Source of the DNA: Sandaracinaceae bacterium
Lineage (GTDB): Bacteria > Myxococcota_A > Polyangia > Polyangiales > Houyiibacteriaceae
NCBI GenBank assembly: GCA_020633075.1
Contig: JACKEI010000001.1
Coordinates: forward strand, 1,736,001 to 1,800,000
Length of the DNA stretch: 64,000 bases
Reading direction: 5' to 3'
Part shown: in pieces, positions 1 to 7,364 of the stretch
How the letters are laid out: each line of letters starts with the position of its first letter
Numbering within the stretch: the stretch's first letter is position 1
Made by a program: the position numbers and the translations under genes
The notes under the pieces: model-generated
The model's database searches: none
The model's input: only the letters and a program-made list of their open reading frames with translations
Told to the model about the DNA's origin: nothing

Positions 1-156
1 CAGAGTCAGAGTCAGAGTCAGAGTCAGAGTCAGAGTCAGAGTCAGAGTCAGAGTCAGAGTCAGAGTCAGAGTCAGAGTCAGAGTCAGAGTCAGAGTCAGA
101 GTCAGAGTCAGAGTCGGAGTCGGAGTCGGAGTCGGAGTCGGAGTCAGAGTCAGAGT
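1..156. repeat. Hexanucleotide tandem repeat (CAGAGT/CGGAGT)
   Basis: Nineteen perfect copies of CAGAGT fill 1-114. Five copies of CGGAGT (115-144) and two of CAGAGT (145-156) follow, and then degenerate hexamers (CGGTGT, CGGTGG, CTGAGT, CCGGGT) continue to about 300. On the minus strand the unit reads GAC TCT/TCC, so the array encodes alternating Asp-Ser in frame with the gene that follows scpA. The unit is a multiple of three, so copy-number change would lengthen or shorten the protein without a frameshift. The array begins at or before the window edge, so its full length is unknown. Confidence 0.95.
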
Positions 157-442
157 CGGTGTCGGTGGCTGAGTCCGGGTCAGTGTCGGAATCGGAGTCG
201 GTGGCGGAGTAGTTGGCTGAGTCGGTGTCGGTGTCCGAGTCTGTGTCCGAGTCCGGGTCGGAGTCGGGGGCTGAGTCGGAGTCGGGGGCCGGGTCGGAGT
301 CGGGGGCCGGGTCGGAGTCGGCGCCCTGGGAGTCGGTCTCGGCGGTGGCATCCGCCGGCTCGAGCTGCTCGGTGCCGTCCGTGTCGGTGGGGTCCACGGG
401 CTCGACCACCGACTCGTCCTCGGATTCAGTTGGACCGCTCAC
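1..442 (-). CDS. Acidic Ser-Asp-rich protein following scpA, partial; possible ScpB N-terminus
   Basis: A frame opening with GTG at 442 stays open to the window edge (at least 147 codons). Its GTG overlaps the scpA stop as GTGA, so the two genes are probably translationally coupled. The visible part is disordered and strongly acidic: a D/E/T/P-rich lead, repeated DSDPAP-type units, then a pure Ser-Asp run encoded by the hexanucleotide array. No folded domain is visible yet. In most bacteria scpB directly follows scpA and encodes the winged-helix partner of the SMC complex, so this is inferred to be ScpB with an unusual N-terminal extension. An unrelated disordered protein remains possible. 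The C-terminus lies outside the window. Confidence 0.6.
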   Translation of the reverse strand, partial: MSGPTESEDESVVEPVDPTDTDGTEQLEPADATAETDSQGADSDPAPDSDPAPDSDSAPDSDPDSDTDSDTDTDSANYSATDSDSDTDPDSATDTDSDSDSDSDSDSDSDSDSDSDSDSDSDSDSDSDSDSDSDSDSDSDSDSDSDS

Positions 443-1491
443 AGGTCCCCCTCGTGCTCGTCGTCGGTGTCGTCGTCATCGTGGGGCTCGCGCTCTGGGT
501 CGCGGGCGCTGTCGTCCGAGATCCCGTCGGCGTCATGCAACGAAAGGCCTTCGTCTTCAAGTTCTTCGTCTTCCTCGGCGCCGAGGTCTTCGTCGAACTC
601 GAAAGGCTCGTCACTGTCTGCGTCGTCAGCGCCGTCGTCGGGGCGCCAGTCCCCCGCCAGGAGGTCGTGGTCGGCACCGTCTTCCCCGGAGCTGGGGGTC
701 CAGAGCGTGTCTTGCTCGTCCGGGTCGTGGAGGGTTCCGTCCGCCGGGGCCTCGCGGTACTCGAGGTGGATGGGGGCCTCCGGGTCGGCCTGGTAGATGC
801 GCAGGCGCTGCATCTTGGCCATCTCGAGCAACGCGAGGAAGGTCACCACGAGGTCGTAGCGCGTGGTGAGGCCCTCGAAGAGCTGCTCGAAGCGGCAGCG
901 CCGCTGGGCCGTGAGCATGTCCACGACCTGATTCATGCGCTCTTGAATGGTGATGCGCTCGGCATCCACCTCGAGCGACGCCTCGCCCTGCACGCGCTTG
1001 GCGATCTTCTGGAAGGCGTCGATGAGCTTGAACAAGCTGAGCGAGGCCAGCGGCGGCTCGCCGGACGCGGACTCCCCAGGCGCGCCTCGCTTGAAGACGT
1101 CGCGTCCGGCTACGCCGCGCGCGCCGAGCTCTTCGGCGACCTGCTTGTACTTCTGGTACTCGAGCAGACGGCGGATGAGCTCGGCGCGCGGGTCCAGCTC
1201 CTCCTCCGGGTCGTCGTCCTGGTCCTCGGGGGGCTTGGGCAAGAGCATCTTGCTCTTGATGTGAGCCAGGGTCGCCGCCATCACGAGGTACTCGGCCGCG
1301 ATGTCCAGGTTCAGGCTCTGCATCATGTTGATGTAGGCCAGGTAGCGCTCCGTCACGAAGGCGATGGGCAGGTCCAGGACGTCCAGCTCGTGCTTCTGCA
1401 CGAGGTACAGCAGCAGATCGAGCGGCCCCTCGAAGTTGGGCAGCTCGATGCGAAAATTCGGATCCAGTGCCAGGGGCGGATCGGCGGACAT
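439..1491 (-). CDS. scpA: Segregation and condensation protein A (kleisin)
   Basis: ScpA is the kleisin that bridges SMC heads and, with ScpB, drives chromosome condensation and segregation in the cytoplasm. The N-terminus carries the family signature: FEGPLDLLLYLV near residue 20, then a helix with VTERYLAYI and AAEYLVMAATL, leading to LAHIKSKMLLP. The C-terminal winged helix (VVTFLALLEMAKMQRLRI) ends near residue 235. Roughly 110 more residues form an Asp/Glu-rich tail that typical 250-residue ScpA proteins lack. The ATG at 1491 gives the natural start MSADPPLAL. The next gene overlaps its stop by four bases. It lies 83 bp after the acyl-CoA-dehydrogenase-like gene on the same strand. Confidence 0.95.
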   Translation of the reverse strand: MSADPPLALDPNFRIELPNFEGPLDLLLYLVQKHELDVLDLPIAFVTERYLAYINMMQSLNLDIAAEYLVMAATLAHIKSKMLLPKPPEDQDDDPEEELDPRAELIRRLLEYQKYKQVAEELGARGVAGRDVFKRGAPGESASGEPPLASLSLFKLIDAFQKIAKRVQGEASLEVDAERITIQERMNQVVDMLTAQRRCRFEQLFEGLTTRYDLVVTFLALLEMAKMQRLRIYQADPEAPIHLEYREAPADGTLHDPDEQDTLWTPSSGEDGADHDLLAGDWRPDDGADDADSDEPFEFDEDLGAEEDEELEDEGLSLHDADGISDDSARDPEREPHDDDDTDDEHEGDL

Positions 1492-1574
1492 TCAGGAATG
1501 GGCTCGTGACAAGAAGTGAGCCGGGGCGGACCCCGGCTGGCGGGGCGCGATCGTGCCGCGTTGCCTTGGGCGTG

Positions 1575-2528
1575 TCAAACGTGGACGGCGGCAGCCAGCG
1601 ACGCCTCCGGGGAGAGCGCACACGCCTCGAAGCGCCGCTGAGCGACGTGCCGCAGCACGCTCGCGTCTCTCAACAGCGATTCGGCTGGGTAGTCGCGGGT
1701 GTAGCCGGCGCCGCCATGGACCTGCACGGCTACGTCCGCCGCATGGGCGGCGGCTGCGGCGGCCCCGAACAACGCTCGCGCCGCAGAAGCGAGGTCCCCG
1801 CGAGAGGCGGCCGCGAACGCGACCAAGCGGCTCGCGTCGGCTGCGGTGCGGGCGTCGGCCAGCATGAAGCGGATGGCCTGGAAGTCCGCGATGGGGTGCC
1901 CGAACTGCTGCCGCTCGAGGGCGTAGGCCGCCGTGACGTGGGTGGCTCGCAGCGCCACCCCGGCAGCCACCGACGCGAGCGCGGCGACGCCCAGGGCCAC
2001 GTCCGGGGCGGTGAGCGCCTCGCCGTCGCCGCTGGGGCAGAAGCCACCGATGTCCGCGCCGTCCACACCGACGCTGGTGGCGTTGCCCGCGCCGCCGGGC
2101 GCGACGCGCCAGCCAGAGGGGCCCGCGACGAGACCGCGCGGCGCGCCGTGAGACACGTAGAGTCCACCCCCGGCGTCCAGCTCCAGGTCCAGAGGAAGCG
2201 CGACGGGCTCCCCGCTACGCCACTCGCGCGCGCGCGTCGGCGCCGTTCCGTCGGCAGCTCCTGCCGCGAGGTTCTGGGCCCACACGAAGAGCGAAAGGCC
2301 CGTATCCGCCTGCGCCAAGGCGTGCACGGCGACGCAGAACGCCTGGGGTGAGAGCTCCTCGGCGGCGTCTGCTGGCGAGCCCGACAACAGCTCCAAGAGA
2401 CCCGCGCGCTGCGCGGCCGCACGGCCCGCCTCCAGCCTGTCGGCGCCGGTCGCCGCCGTCTGGTCGCGCGCCACGCGCAGGGCCGTGGCCTGAATCGCCT
2501 GCAGCAGCTCGTCGTGCTCGAAGTCCAT
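1575..2528 (-). CDS. Acyl-CoA dehydrogenase-like protein, probably non-canonical
   Basis: The C-terminal helical domain is clearly acyl-CoA dehydrogenase-like: ALERQQFGHPIADFQAIRF followed by AVQVHGGAGYTRDYPAESLL. At 317 residues it is shorter than the usual 380 or so, mainly because the N-terminal and beta domains are compressed. After the LLRDA motif, medium- and short-chain enzymes normally have YQIYEGT, with the catalytic Glu. Here the sequence is SVLRHVAQRRFE, so the usual catalytic base is not where expected. The protein may bind FAD or acyl-CoA without classic dehydrogenase activity. GAGGAGA just before the ATG is a good ribosome site, and only 9 bp separate it from the cupin gene, so it belongs to that operon. 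Confidence 0.85.
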   Translation of the reverse strand: MDFEHDELLQAIQATALRVARDQTAATGADRLEAGRAAAQRAGLLELLSGSPADAAEELSPQAFCVAVHALAQADTGLSLFVWAQNLAAGAADGTAPTRAREWRSGEPVALPLDLELDAGGGLYVSHGAPRGLVAGPSGWRVAPGGAGNATSVGVDGADIGGFCPSGDGEALTAPDVALGVAALASVAAGVALRATHVTAAYALERQQFGHPIADFQAIRFMLADARTAADASRLVAFAAASRGDLASAARALFGAAAAAAHAADVAVQVHGGAGYTRDYPAESLLRDASVLRHVAQRRFEACALSPEASLAAAVHV

Positions 2529-2537
2529 CGTGTCTCC

Positions 2538-3515
2538 TCAGCTCCCCGCCCCCGGGGCGCCAACCGGGCCTGCGGCGCCCTCTGCGCCCTCGGTAGGAAC
2601 CTGCCAGGTACCCGCGGAAGCGCCCGAGCCCGGAGCGCTGCCCGCGCCCGGTGTGGGCTCCGCGCCGACCCCTGCCTGGGCCGGGTCACTGCCCGTCGGC
2701 GCGGGCGCGGTCACGCGAAAGCGCTGCTCCGGCCCACCCGGGGCGTAGACCTGCACGGCCTGCAGCGGCGAGTTCCCGGAAGGCGAGAACGAGTGCGGCG
2801 TGTGGGGCGGGATGTACACGAAGGTCCCCGGACGAACCGCCACCAGCTGGTCCCCGACGCGCATGCGTCCCTCACCTTGCTCGATGAAGATGACCTCGGC
2901 GGACTCCTCGTGCTCGTGCAGCGGGACACCCGCCGTAGCGCTCGCGTCGAGGCGGGTGAGCGAGGCGTGCCGCGTCCCCTGCCCCGGTCCGTCCAGCAGC
3001 AGGCTCACCCGCAGCTCGCCCCCCGCATGCACGAAGGGCTGCGCACCCAGCTCCGACAGGGCGGCCGCGCCCGCGCTCTCGCCGCAGGCCGGGTCGGATG
3101 GCGCCAGCTGCATGTCCAGCGTGGCGTCCGGACCGAAGCGGCGCGCCACGCTGCGGCTGACGACGAGATACAGCTCGGTGTCCCGCGAGCTGCCGTTGCC
3201 CACGGCGGCCCCCTCTAGCCCGAAGCGGACGGCCCGCCCGGGCAACAGCACGCGGCCGCCATCGAGCTCCGCGGCGCCGTGCCGCACGTAGACGAACACC
3301 TCCTGGCACACGCTGGTGGGCAGCGTGAAGCGCGCACCCGGGGGCAGCAGCACCTGCGCCAGCAGCACCCGTGGCCCACTGCCCAGCACGCGCGTGCGAG
3401 GCGACGCAGAGCCGGGCGCAGCCAGGGAGCCGCCCTGCTGCGACGCACAAGAGGAGAGCACGGCCGCGCAGGCGACGACCACCCAGGCGAGCCGAGAGCG
3501 CGCGCGCGCGGTCAC
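2538..3515 (-). CDS. Double-cupin lipoprotein
   Basis: The N-terminus is a lipoprotein signal: basic MTARARSR, a hydrophobic core and LSSC, with Cys near residue 23 as the lipidation site. A Ser/Gly-rich linker leads to two cupin folds. The second is the clearest: VPLHEHEESAEVIFIEQGEG and then PGTFVYIPPHTPHSFSP, which supply the His/Glu metal ligands of small beta-barrel cupins. The C-terminus is a Gly/Ala/Pro-rich tail. Its ATG overlaps the stop of the B12-binding gene as ATGA. The substrate is unknown; the cell-envelope location is inferred from the lipobox. Its place between B12, radical SAM and ACAD-like genes gives no clear pathway. Confidence 0.85.
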   Translation of the reverse strand: MTARARSRLAWVVVACAAVLSSCASQQGGSLAAPGSASPRTRVLGSGPRVLLAQVLLPPGARFTLPTSVCQEVFVYVRHGAAELDGGRVLLPGRAVRFGLEGAAVGNGSSRDTELYLVVSRSVARRFGPDATLDMQLAPSDPACGESAGAAALSELGAQPFVHAGGELRVSLLLDGPGQGTRHASLTRLDASATAGVPLHEHEESAEVIFIEQGEGRMRVGDQLVAVRPGTFVYIPPHTPHSFSPSGNSPLQAVQVYAPGGPEQRFRVTAPAPTGSDPAQAGVGAEPTPGAGSAPGSGASAGTWQVPTEGAEGAAGPVGAPGAGS

Positions 3516-3919
3516 AGACTGCGGGGCTCCACGTTCGCGTGCAGCCAGTCCACGATGTCCGAAAGCGGCGCGCCCGGCGTGAAGACCTCGGAGACGCCCG
3601 CTTCTTTGAGCCGCGCGATGTCGTCCTCCGGGATGATGCCCCCGCCGAAGAGCAGGATGTCGTGCCCGTCCCGCGCACGCAGGGCGTCGAGCACCGCAGG
3701 AAAGAGCGTGTTGTGCGCCCCGCTCATCACGGACAGCCCGACACAGTCCACGTCTTCCTGCACAGCGGCCGCCGCGATCATGTCGGGGGTCTGGTGCAGG
3801 CCCGTGTAGATCACCTCGAAGCCAGCGTCACGCAGCGCGCGGGCGACCACCTTGGCACCACGGTCGTGGCCGTCGAGACCAGGCTTGGCGACCAACACAC
3901 GAATCTTCGAGGCAGACAT
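3512..3919 (-). CDS. Stand-alone cobalamin (B12)-binding domain protein
   Basis: This is a single Rossmann-like B12 domain of about 135 residues, like the C-terminal/small-subunit domain of methylmalonyl-CoA mutase and related acyl-CoA mutases. The base-off/His-on motif DxHxxG is visible as DGHDRG, with the axial His at residue 18, followed by GLSVMSGAH and LLFGGGIIP, the other two nucleotide-loop signatures. No catalytic TIM-barrel partner lies nearby, so its enzyme must be encoded elsewhere or it acts as a B12-dependent partner. The chosen start is the ATG at 3919 (MSASKIRVLV). An upstream in-frame codon at 3955 would overlap arsS and adds non-conserved residues. It sits 32 bp after arsS. 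Confidence 0.93.
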   Translation of the reverse strand: MSASKIRVLVAKPGLDGHDRGAKVVARALRDAGFEVIYTGLHQTPDMIAAAAVQEDVDCVGLSVMSGAHNTLFPAVLDALRARDGHDILLFGGGIIPEDDIARLKEAGVSEVFTPGAPLSDIVDWLHANVEPRSL

Positions 3920-3951
3920 GGCGCAGAGGATGGCCAGGACCGACCAGGCGG

Positions 3952-5034
3952 TCAACCGTTCGAGGAGGCGGTGGCTCCCCCACAGCTGGAGCCCTGCCCC
4001 GCCGTGCAGCCGAAGCAGTGCCGCCCCGTGACGACCTCGCGCCCCATGGCGCCCTCGCGGGCGAGGTCGCGGACGTGCCCCAGCCCCTGGCCGTCGCAGG
4101 GCAACTCCAGCATCTGGTTGAAGTCACAGTCGTAGAGACGACCGTCCCAGCCCACGGAGATCATGCTCCGGCACATCACGCCGGCTGCCGCAGCGGGGTT
4201 GTACGCCCGCACCAGCCGCCCCATGTACGCCTCCACGTTGTCGCTAAGCGCCAGCCACTCCAGATACCGCGCGATGGGCATGTTGGTGATGGCGATCAGC
4301 TGGTCGAAGACCACGCCGTGATCGGCCAAGAGCGCGCGCTTCCACTCAGCTTCGATGGACGCTTGCTGCGGCGGCAGGAAGGCCCCCACAGGGTTGGTGA
4401 CCAGCGTGAGGCGCAGCCCCGAGCCGGGCTGACCGTAGCCCAGCGCGTTGAGCCGCTGGAGCGCGCGGATGCTCTTCTCGTACACGCCGTCGCCCCGCTG
4501 CCGGTCCGTGTTGAGGCGACGATAGTGCGGCAGGCTGCAGACCACCTCCACCCGCTGCTCGGCCAGGAACTCGGCCAGGCCGCGCTGGGAGCCGCTCTCG
4601 AGGATGGTGAGGTTGCAGCGGTCGATGACGTGACAGCCGAGCCGCCGTGCGCCCTCGACCAACATGCGGAAGTTGGGGTTGAGCTCTGGCGCGCCGCCGG
4701 TGATGTCCAGCGTGGTGACGCCGGTGCGCTCGGCGGCGTCCAGGCACTCGCGCGCGGTCACCTCGTCCATCATCTGGTCGGTCCGGTCGGGCCCCGCGTC
4801 CACGTGACAGTGCCGGCAGGTCTGGTTGCAGAGCTTGCCCACGTTGAGCTGCAGCACGTCCAGCGCGAGAGGGCGCAAGGGAGAGAGGCCGGAGCGCGCG
4901 AGCGCCTGCTGGAAGTCAGCGTCCGGCGCCGCCTGCTCCATGAGGGCCAGCTGCTGCGTCGGGGTCATGCCCGCCGCGCGCCCTGGGTCGGGCAGGAGCG
5001 GAAGCCGCGCGGTAGACGTTCCCGTCACGCTCAC
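3952..5034 (-). CDS. arsS: Arsenosugar biosynthesis radical SAM protein ArsS
   Basis: A radical SAM enzyme with the 4Fe-4S motif CNQTCRHCH (CxxxCxxC) after LQLNVGKL, the family signature HVDAGP, and the C-terminal Cys motif HCFGCTAGQGSSCGG characteristic of ArsS. In known systems ArsS transfers a 5'-deoxyadenosyl group to dimethylarsenite on the way to arsenosugars. The start used is the GTG at 5034, which overlaps the stop of the preceding gene as GTGA. An internal ATG at 4968 (MTPTQQ) is the alternative and removes 22 residues. No ArsM methyltransferase is seen in the window, so arsenic methylation must be encoded elsewhere. Function is assigned by family, not by context alone. Confidence 0.9.
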   Translation of the reverse strand: MSVTGTSTARLPLLPDPGRAAGMTPTQQLALMEQAAPDADFQQALARSGLSPLRPLALDVLQLNVGKLCNQTCRHCHVDAGPDRTDQMMDEVTARECLDAAERTGVTTLDITGGAPELNPNFRMLVEGARRLGCHVIDRCNLTILESGSQRGLAEFLAEQRVEVVCSLPHYRRLNTDRQRGDGVYEKSIRALQRLNALGYGQPGSGLRLTLVTNPVGAFLPPQQASIEAEWKRALLADHGVVFDQLIAITNMPIARYLEWLALSDNVEAYMGRLVRAYNPAAAAGVMCRSMISVGWDGRLYDCDFNQMLELPCDGQGLGHVRDLAREGAMGREVVTGRHCFGCTAGQGSSCGGATASSNG

Positions 5035-5369
5035 ATCCCGATCTTGGTGGCGACGGTGCGCATCTGGACACCGTGCACCAGCGACGCGCCGCCCCGGATG
5101 GCGGCCGCGACGTGCACGGCCTCGGTGAGCTGGTCCAGGTCCGCGCCCTTCTCGAGCGCGCCGCTGGTGTAGGCGTCGATGCAATAAGGGCACTGGATGG
5201 CGTGCGCCACGGCCAGACCGATGACCGCCTTCTCGCGCGCCGAGAGCGCCCCGTCCGCGAAGACAGCGCCGTACCAGTCGAAGAACTTGCGAGTCAGCTC
5301 GGGGACGTTCTCGCCCATCTCGGCGAACCGGGTGAGGTCGTGGGCGCAGTAGTAGGGTCGGTCACTCAT
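5031..5369 (-). CDS. AhpD-like (carboxymuconolactone decarboxylase fold) protein, ArsS-associated
   Basis: A 112-residue AhpD/CMD-fold protein. The redox motif CPYC is at residues 60-63 within AIQCPYCIDAYT, followed by the family's helical segment and GGASLVHG. Proteins of this type are repeatedly found beside arsS and are described as peroxidase-like, arsenosugar-associated; the actual reaction is not established. The ATG at 5369 gives MSDRPYYC, and the longer open frame upstream has no recognisable domain. It is the first gene of the minus-strand operon AhpD-like, arsS, B12 domain, cupin, ACAD-like. Its stop overlaps the arsS GTG. It is divergent from the kinase gene starting at 5484 across 114 bp. 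Confidence 0.88.
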   Translation of the reverse strand: MSDRPYYCAHDLTRFAEMGENVPELTRKFFDWYGAVFADGALSAREKAVIGLAVAHAIQCPYCIDAYTSGALEKGADLDQLTEAVHVAAAIRGGASLVHGVQMRTVATKIGM

Positions 5370-5483
5370 CGGTTGGTTCCTGGTGGCGTGACCGGGGGTA
5401 CGCGCCGGCGCCGTGCGGGTTACCGCCTGCATAGCACGGTCCGCTTTCTTGCGAATCTGGCGCGCGTCTCCGAGAGTCGACCC

Positions 5484-6791
5484 ATGTGCCCGGCCTCCAA
5501 CACCGCGACCGCCCTGACGCCCACGGCGCCCGCGGATCCGCTGGTGGGGAGCGTCCTTTCCGGGTCCTACGCGCTGGGTGAGGTCATGGCCCGCGGCGGC
5601 ATGGGCGTGCTGTACGCGGCCGAGCACACGCGGCTGGGCACGCCGCTGGTCGTGAAAGTGCTGCGTCAGCGCTACGCCAGCCACCCCATCGCGCGAGCCC
5701 GCTTCGAGCGGGAGGCGCTGGCCACGGCCAAGCTGGACGCCGCCCACGTGCTGCGCGTGCTGGACCTGGTGACCACGCCCGATGGGCGCCCGGCTGTGGT
5801 CACGGAGAGGCTGGTGGGGGAAGACCTGCAGCAGCATCTCAGCCGCCGCAGGACACTGCCGGTGCCCGTGGCGCTGGAGATCACGCGCCAAGTGCTGAAG
5901 GGGCTGGAGTCGGCGCACGCGGCCCACGTCGTGCACCGCGACATCAAGCCCTCCAACATCTTCCTGTCGCCCGGCGAGGGCAGCCCGCACGTGCGGGTGC
6001 TGGACTTTGGCGTGGCCAAGCTCGCAGACGCGGCAGGCATCACCAAGGCCGGCGCCGTGGTGGGCACCCCGGCCTACATGCCACCCGAGCAAGCGGCCGG
6101 ACGCCCGGTGGACGTGCGCGGCGACGTGTACGCCACGGGCGCCGTGCTGTACCGCATGCTGAGCGGCCGCCCGCCCTTCAGCGGAGACGCCGACGCGGTG
6201 CTGCGGAGCGTCCTCGGCACGCAGCCTCCCGCGCTGACCAAGCTGGCCCCCTCCCTCCCCGAGAGCGTCTGCGCCATCGTCGAGCGCGCCATGAGCCGCG
6301 ACCCGCAGGCGCGCTACGAGAGCGCCGCAGCGATGCTGCTGGCCATAGACGCCCTGCCCTCTTCGGCGACCGCGCCGGTACCCACGCAGGGGGGGCTGCC
6401 TCGTCTGGGAAGCTACCCGCGGGCGCGCCTCTGGGCCGCGCTCACGCTCTGTGGCGTCTTCGCCTTCGTGGGCGCCGTGGCCTACGTGACCCTCGCCCGC
6501 GAGGCCGCGCTGCGGATCCCCCTGGCGCTGGTCTTCGGCGCGCTGGGTGCTGCGTGGCTGGCCGTCATCCAGCAGGCCTATCGCCACGGCGGCGAGAGCC
6601 CTCCGGCGCTTGGCGAGTGGGCTCGCGCGCGGCGCGTGGCGCTGCTCCAGGGGCTGGCGCTGCTGGGCGCGCTGAGCCTGTCGCAGGCTCTGGGAGTCCG
6701 CCTGCGCGGGCCCGTGGAGGCCTGTTCGCTGCTCCCCCTCGCGTGGGTGGAGCTGCGCAGCTGGCTGCGCGCGCGCGCCCTGGCGCGCTGA
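5484..6791 (+). CDS. Membrane Ser/Thr protein kinase (Hanks type)
   Basis: A 435-residue PknB-like kinase. The kinase domain occupies about residues 25-290: a glycine loop (MARGGMGVLYAAE), catalytic Lys in LVVKVLRQ, the active-site loop VVHRDIKPSNIF, DFG in VLDFGVAKL, and GTPAYMPPEQ in the activation segment. The C-terminal part has at least three hydrophobic segments (LWAALTLCGVFAFVG, PLALVFGALGAAWLAVI, LLQGLALLGALSL), so the kinase is anchored in the inner membrane with its catalytic domain in the cytoplasm. No extracellular sensor domain is apparent. The ATG at 5484 puts the kinase core close to the N-terminus, as usual. The substrate is unknown; FHA and PP2C genes elsewhere in the window could be partners. 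Confidence 0.95.
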   Translation: MCPASNTATALTPTAPADPLVGSVLSGSYALGEVMARGGMGVLYAAEHTRLGTPLVVKVLRQRYASHPIARARFEREALATAKLDAAHVLRVLDLVTTPDGRPAVVTERLVGEDLQQHLSRRRTLPVPVALEITRQVLKGLESAHAAHVVHRDIKPSNIFLSPGEGSPHVRVLDFGVAKLADAAGITKAGAVVGTPAYMPPEQAAGRPVDVRGDVYATGAVLYRMLSGRPPFSGDADAVLRSVLGTQPPALTKLAPSLPESVCAIVERAMSRDPQARYESAAAMLLAIDALPSSATAPVPTQGGLPRLGSYPRARLWAALTLCGVFAFVGAVAYVTLAREAALRIPLALVFGALGAAWLAVIQQAYRHGGESPPALGEWARARRVALLQGLALLGALSLSQALGVRLRGPVEACSLLPLAWVELRSWLRARALAR

Positions 6792-6794
6792 TGG

Positions 6795-7364
6795 CTAGCC
6801 CTCGAAGAGGGTCAGCTGCCCCGGGCGCACCACGTCGCCCTCGATGTGCACCCCCTCCAGCTCCAGCAGCGCGCGCTTGCGGTCGAGCCCGCCCGTGTAG
6901 CCCCCAAGCTGGTGCGACGCGGCCACCACGCGGTGACACGGGACCACGACCGGCAGTGGGTTGCGGCCGTTGGCCAGTCCGACGGCGCGCGTGGCCCGGG
7001 GGTTGCCGATGTCCAGCGCGACGCCGGAGTAGCTGCGCACGGAGCCACGGGGAATGCGGCACAGCTCGTCCCACACCTGATGCTGAAATGGGGTCCCGCG
7101 CGCGTCCCGTGGCAACGTGTGCAGCTGCGCGTCCTCACCATTGAAGTACGCCTTGAGCGGCTCCGCGTACACCTTGGGGATGGCCAGGCTGGGCACTCCG
7201 ACGGTGTCCAGCCAGTCGAACGGCGCGAAGGAGACCTCCACCAGCCCAGCCTCGCTCCAGGCCAGCCACAAGGACCCGAAGTCCTTCGCGCTGAAGCGAC
7301 CGACCGCCACCACCGGGGCGCGACCTTCTCGTTTGAGAGCGTGAGTGCTAGGGTCCGGGCTCAT
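6795..7364 (-). CDS. ogt: Methylated-DNA--protein-cysteine methyltransferase
   Basis: A direct-reversal DNA repair protein that moves methyl groups from O6-methylguanine to its own cysteine. The acceptor motif PCHR is present in PVVVPCHRVVAA, preceded by the DNA-binding helix region PRGSVRSYSGVA and the conserved arginine-finger segment ATRAVGLANGRNP. A short N-terminal ribonuclease-like domain precedes it, as in Ogt. The ATG at 7364 (MSPDPSTH) overlaps by two bases, head to head, with the ATG of the divergent lipoprotein at 7363. A longer N-terminus would lie antisense to the lipoprotein signal and is unlikely. It is convergent with the kinase gene, separated by three bases. Confidence 0.93.
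   Translation of the reverse strand: MSPDPSTHALKREGRAPVVAVGRFSAKDFGSLWLAWSEAGLVEVSFAPFDWLDTVGVPSLAIPKVYAEPLKAYFNGEDAQLHTLPRDARGTPFQHQVWDELCRIPRGSVRSYSGVALDIGNPRATRAVGLANGRNPLPVVVPCHRVVAASHQLGGYTGGLDRKRALLELEGVHIEGDVVRPGQLTLFEG
7349..7354 (+). promoter_or_regulatory. Putative -10 element TAGGGT (leaderless start)
   Basis: TGCTAGGGT lies 8 nt before the ATG at 7363. A transcript starting the usual 6-8 nt after the hexamer would begin at or next to the start codon. No convincing -35 hexamer was found at normal spacing. Confidence 0.35.

Noticed and set aside
1..156. CRISPR array
   Set aside because: Hexamers directly abut with no spacers, and they are coding.
213..869. A plus-strand frame of Ser/Glu repeats followed by Arg-rich sequence over the hexamer array
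   Set aside because: It is the antisense reading of the repeat and of scpA; no gene-like features, and the minus-strand reading is coupled to scpA.
4018..5172. A 384-codon plus-strand open frame opposite arsS
   Set aside because: Antisense to arsS and the AhpD-like gene, which have clear motifs; no domain on the plus strand.
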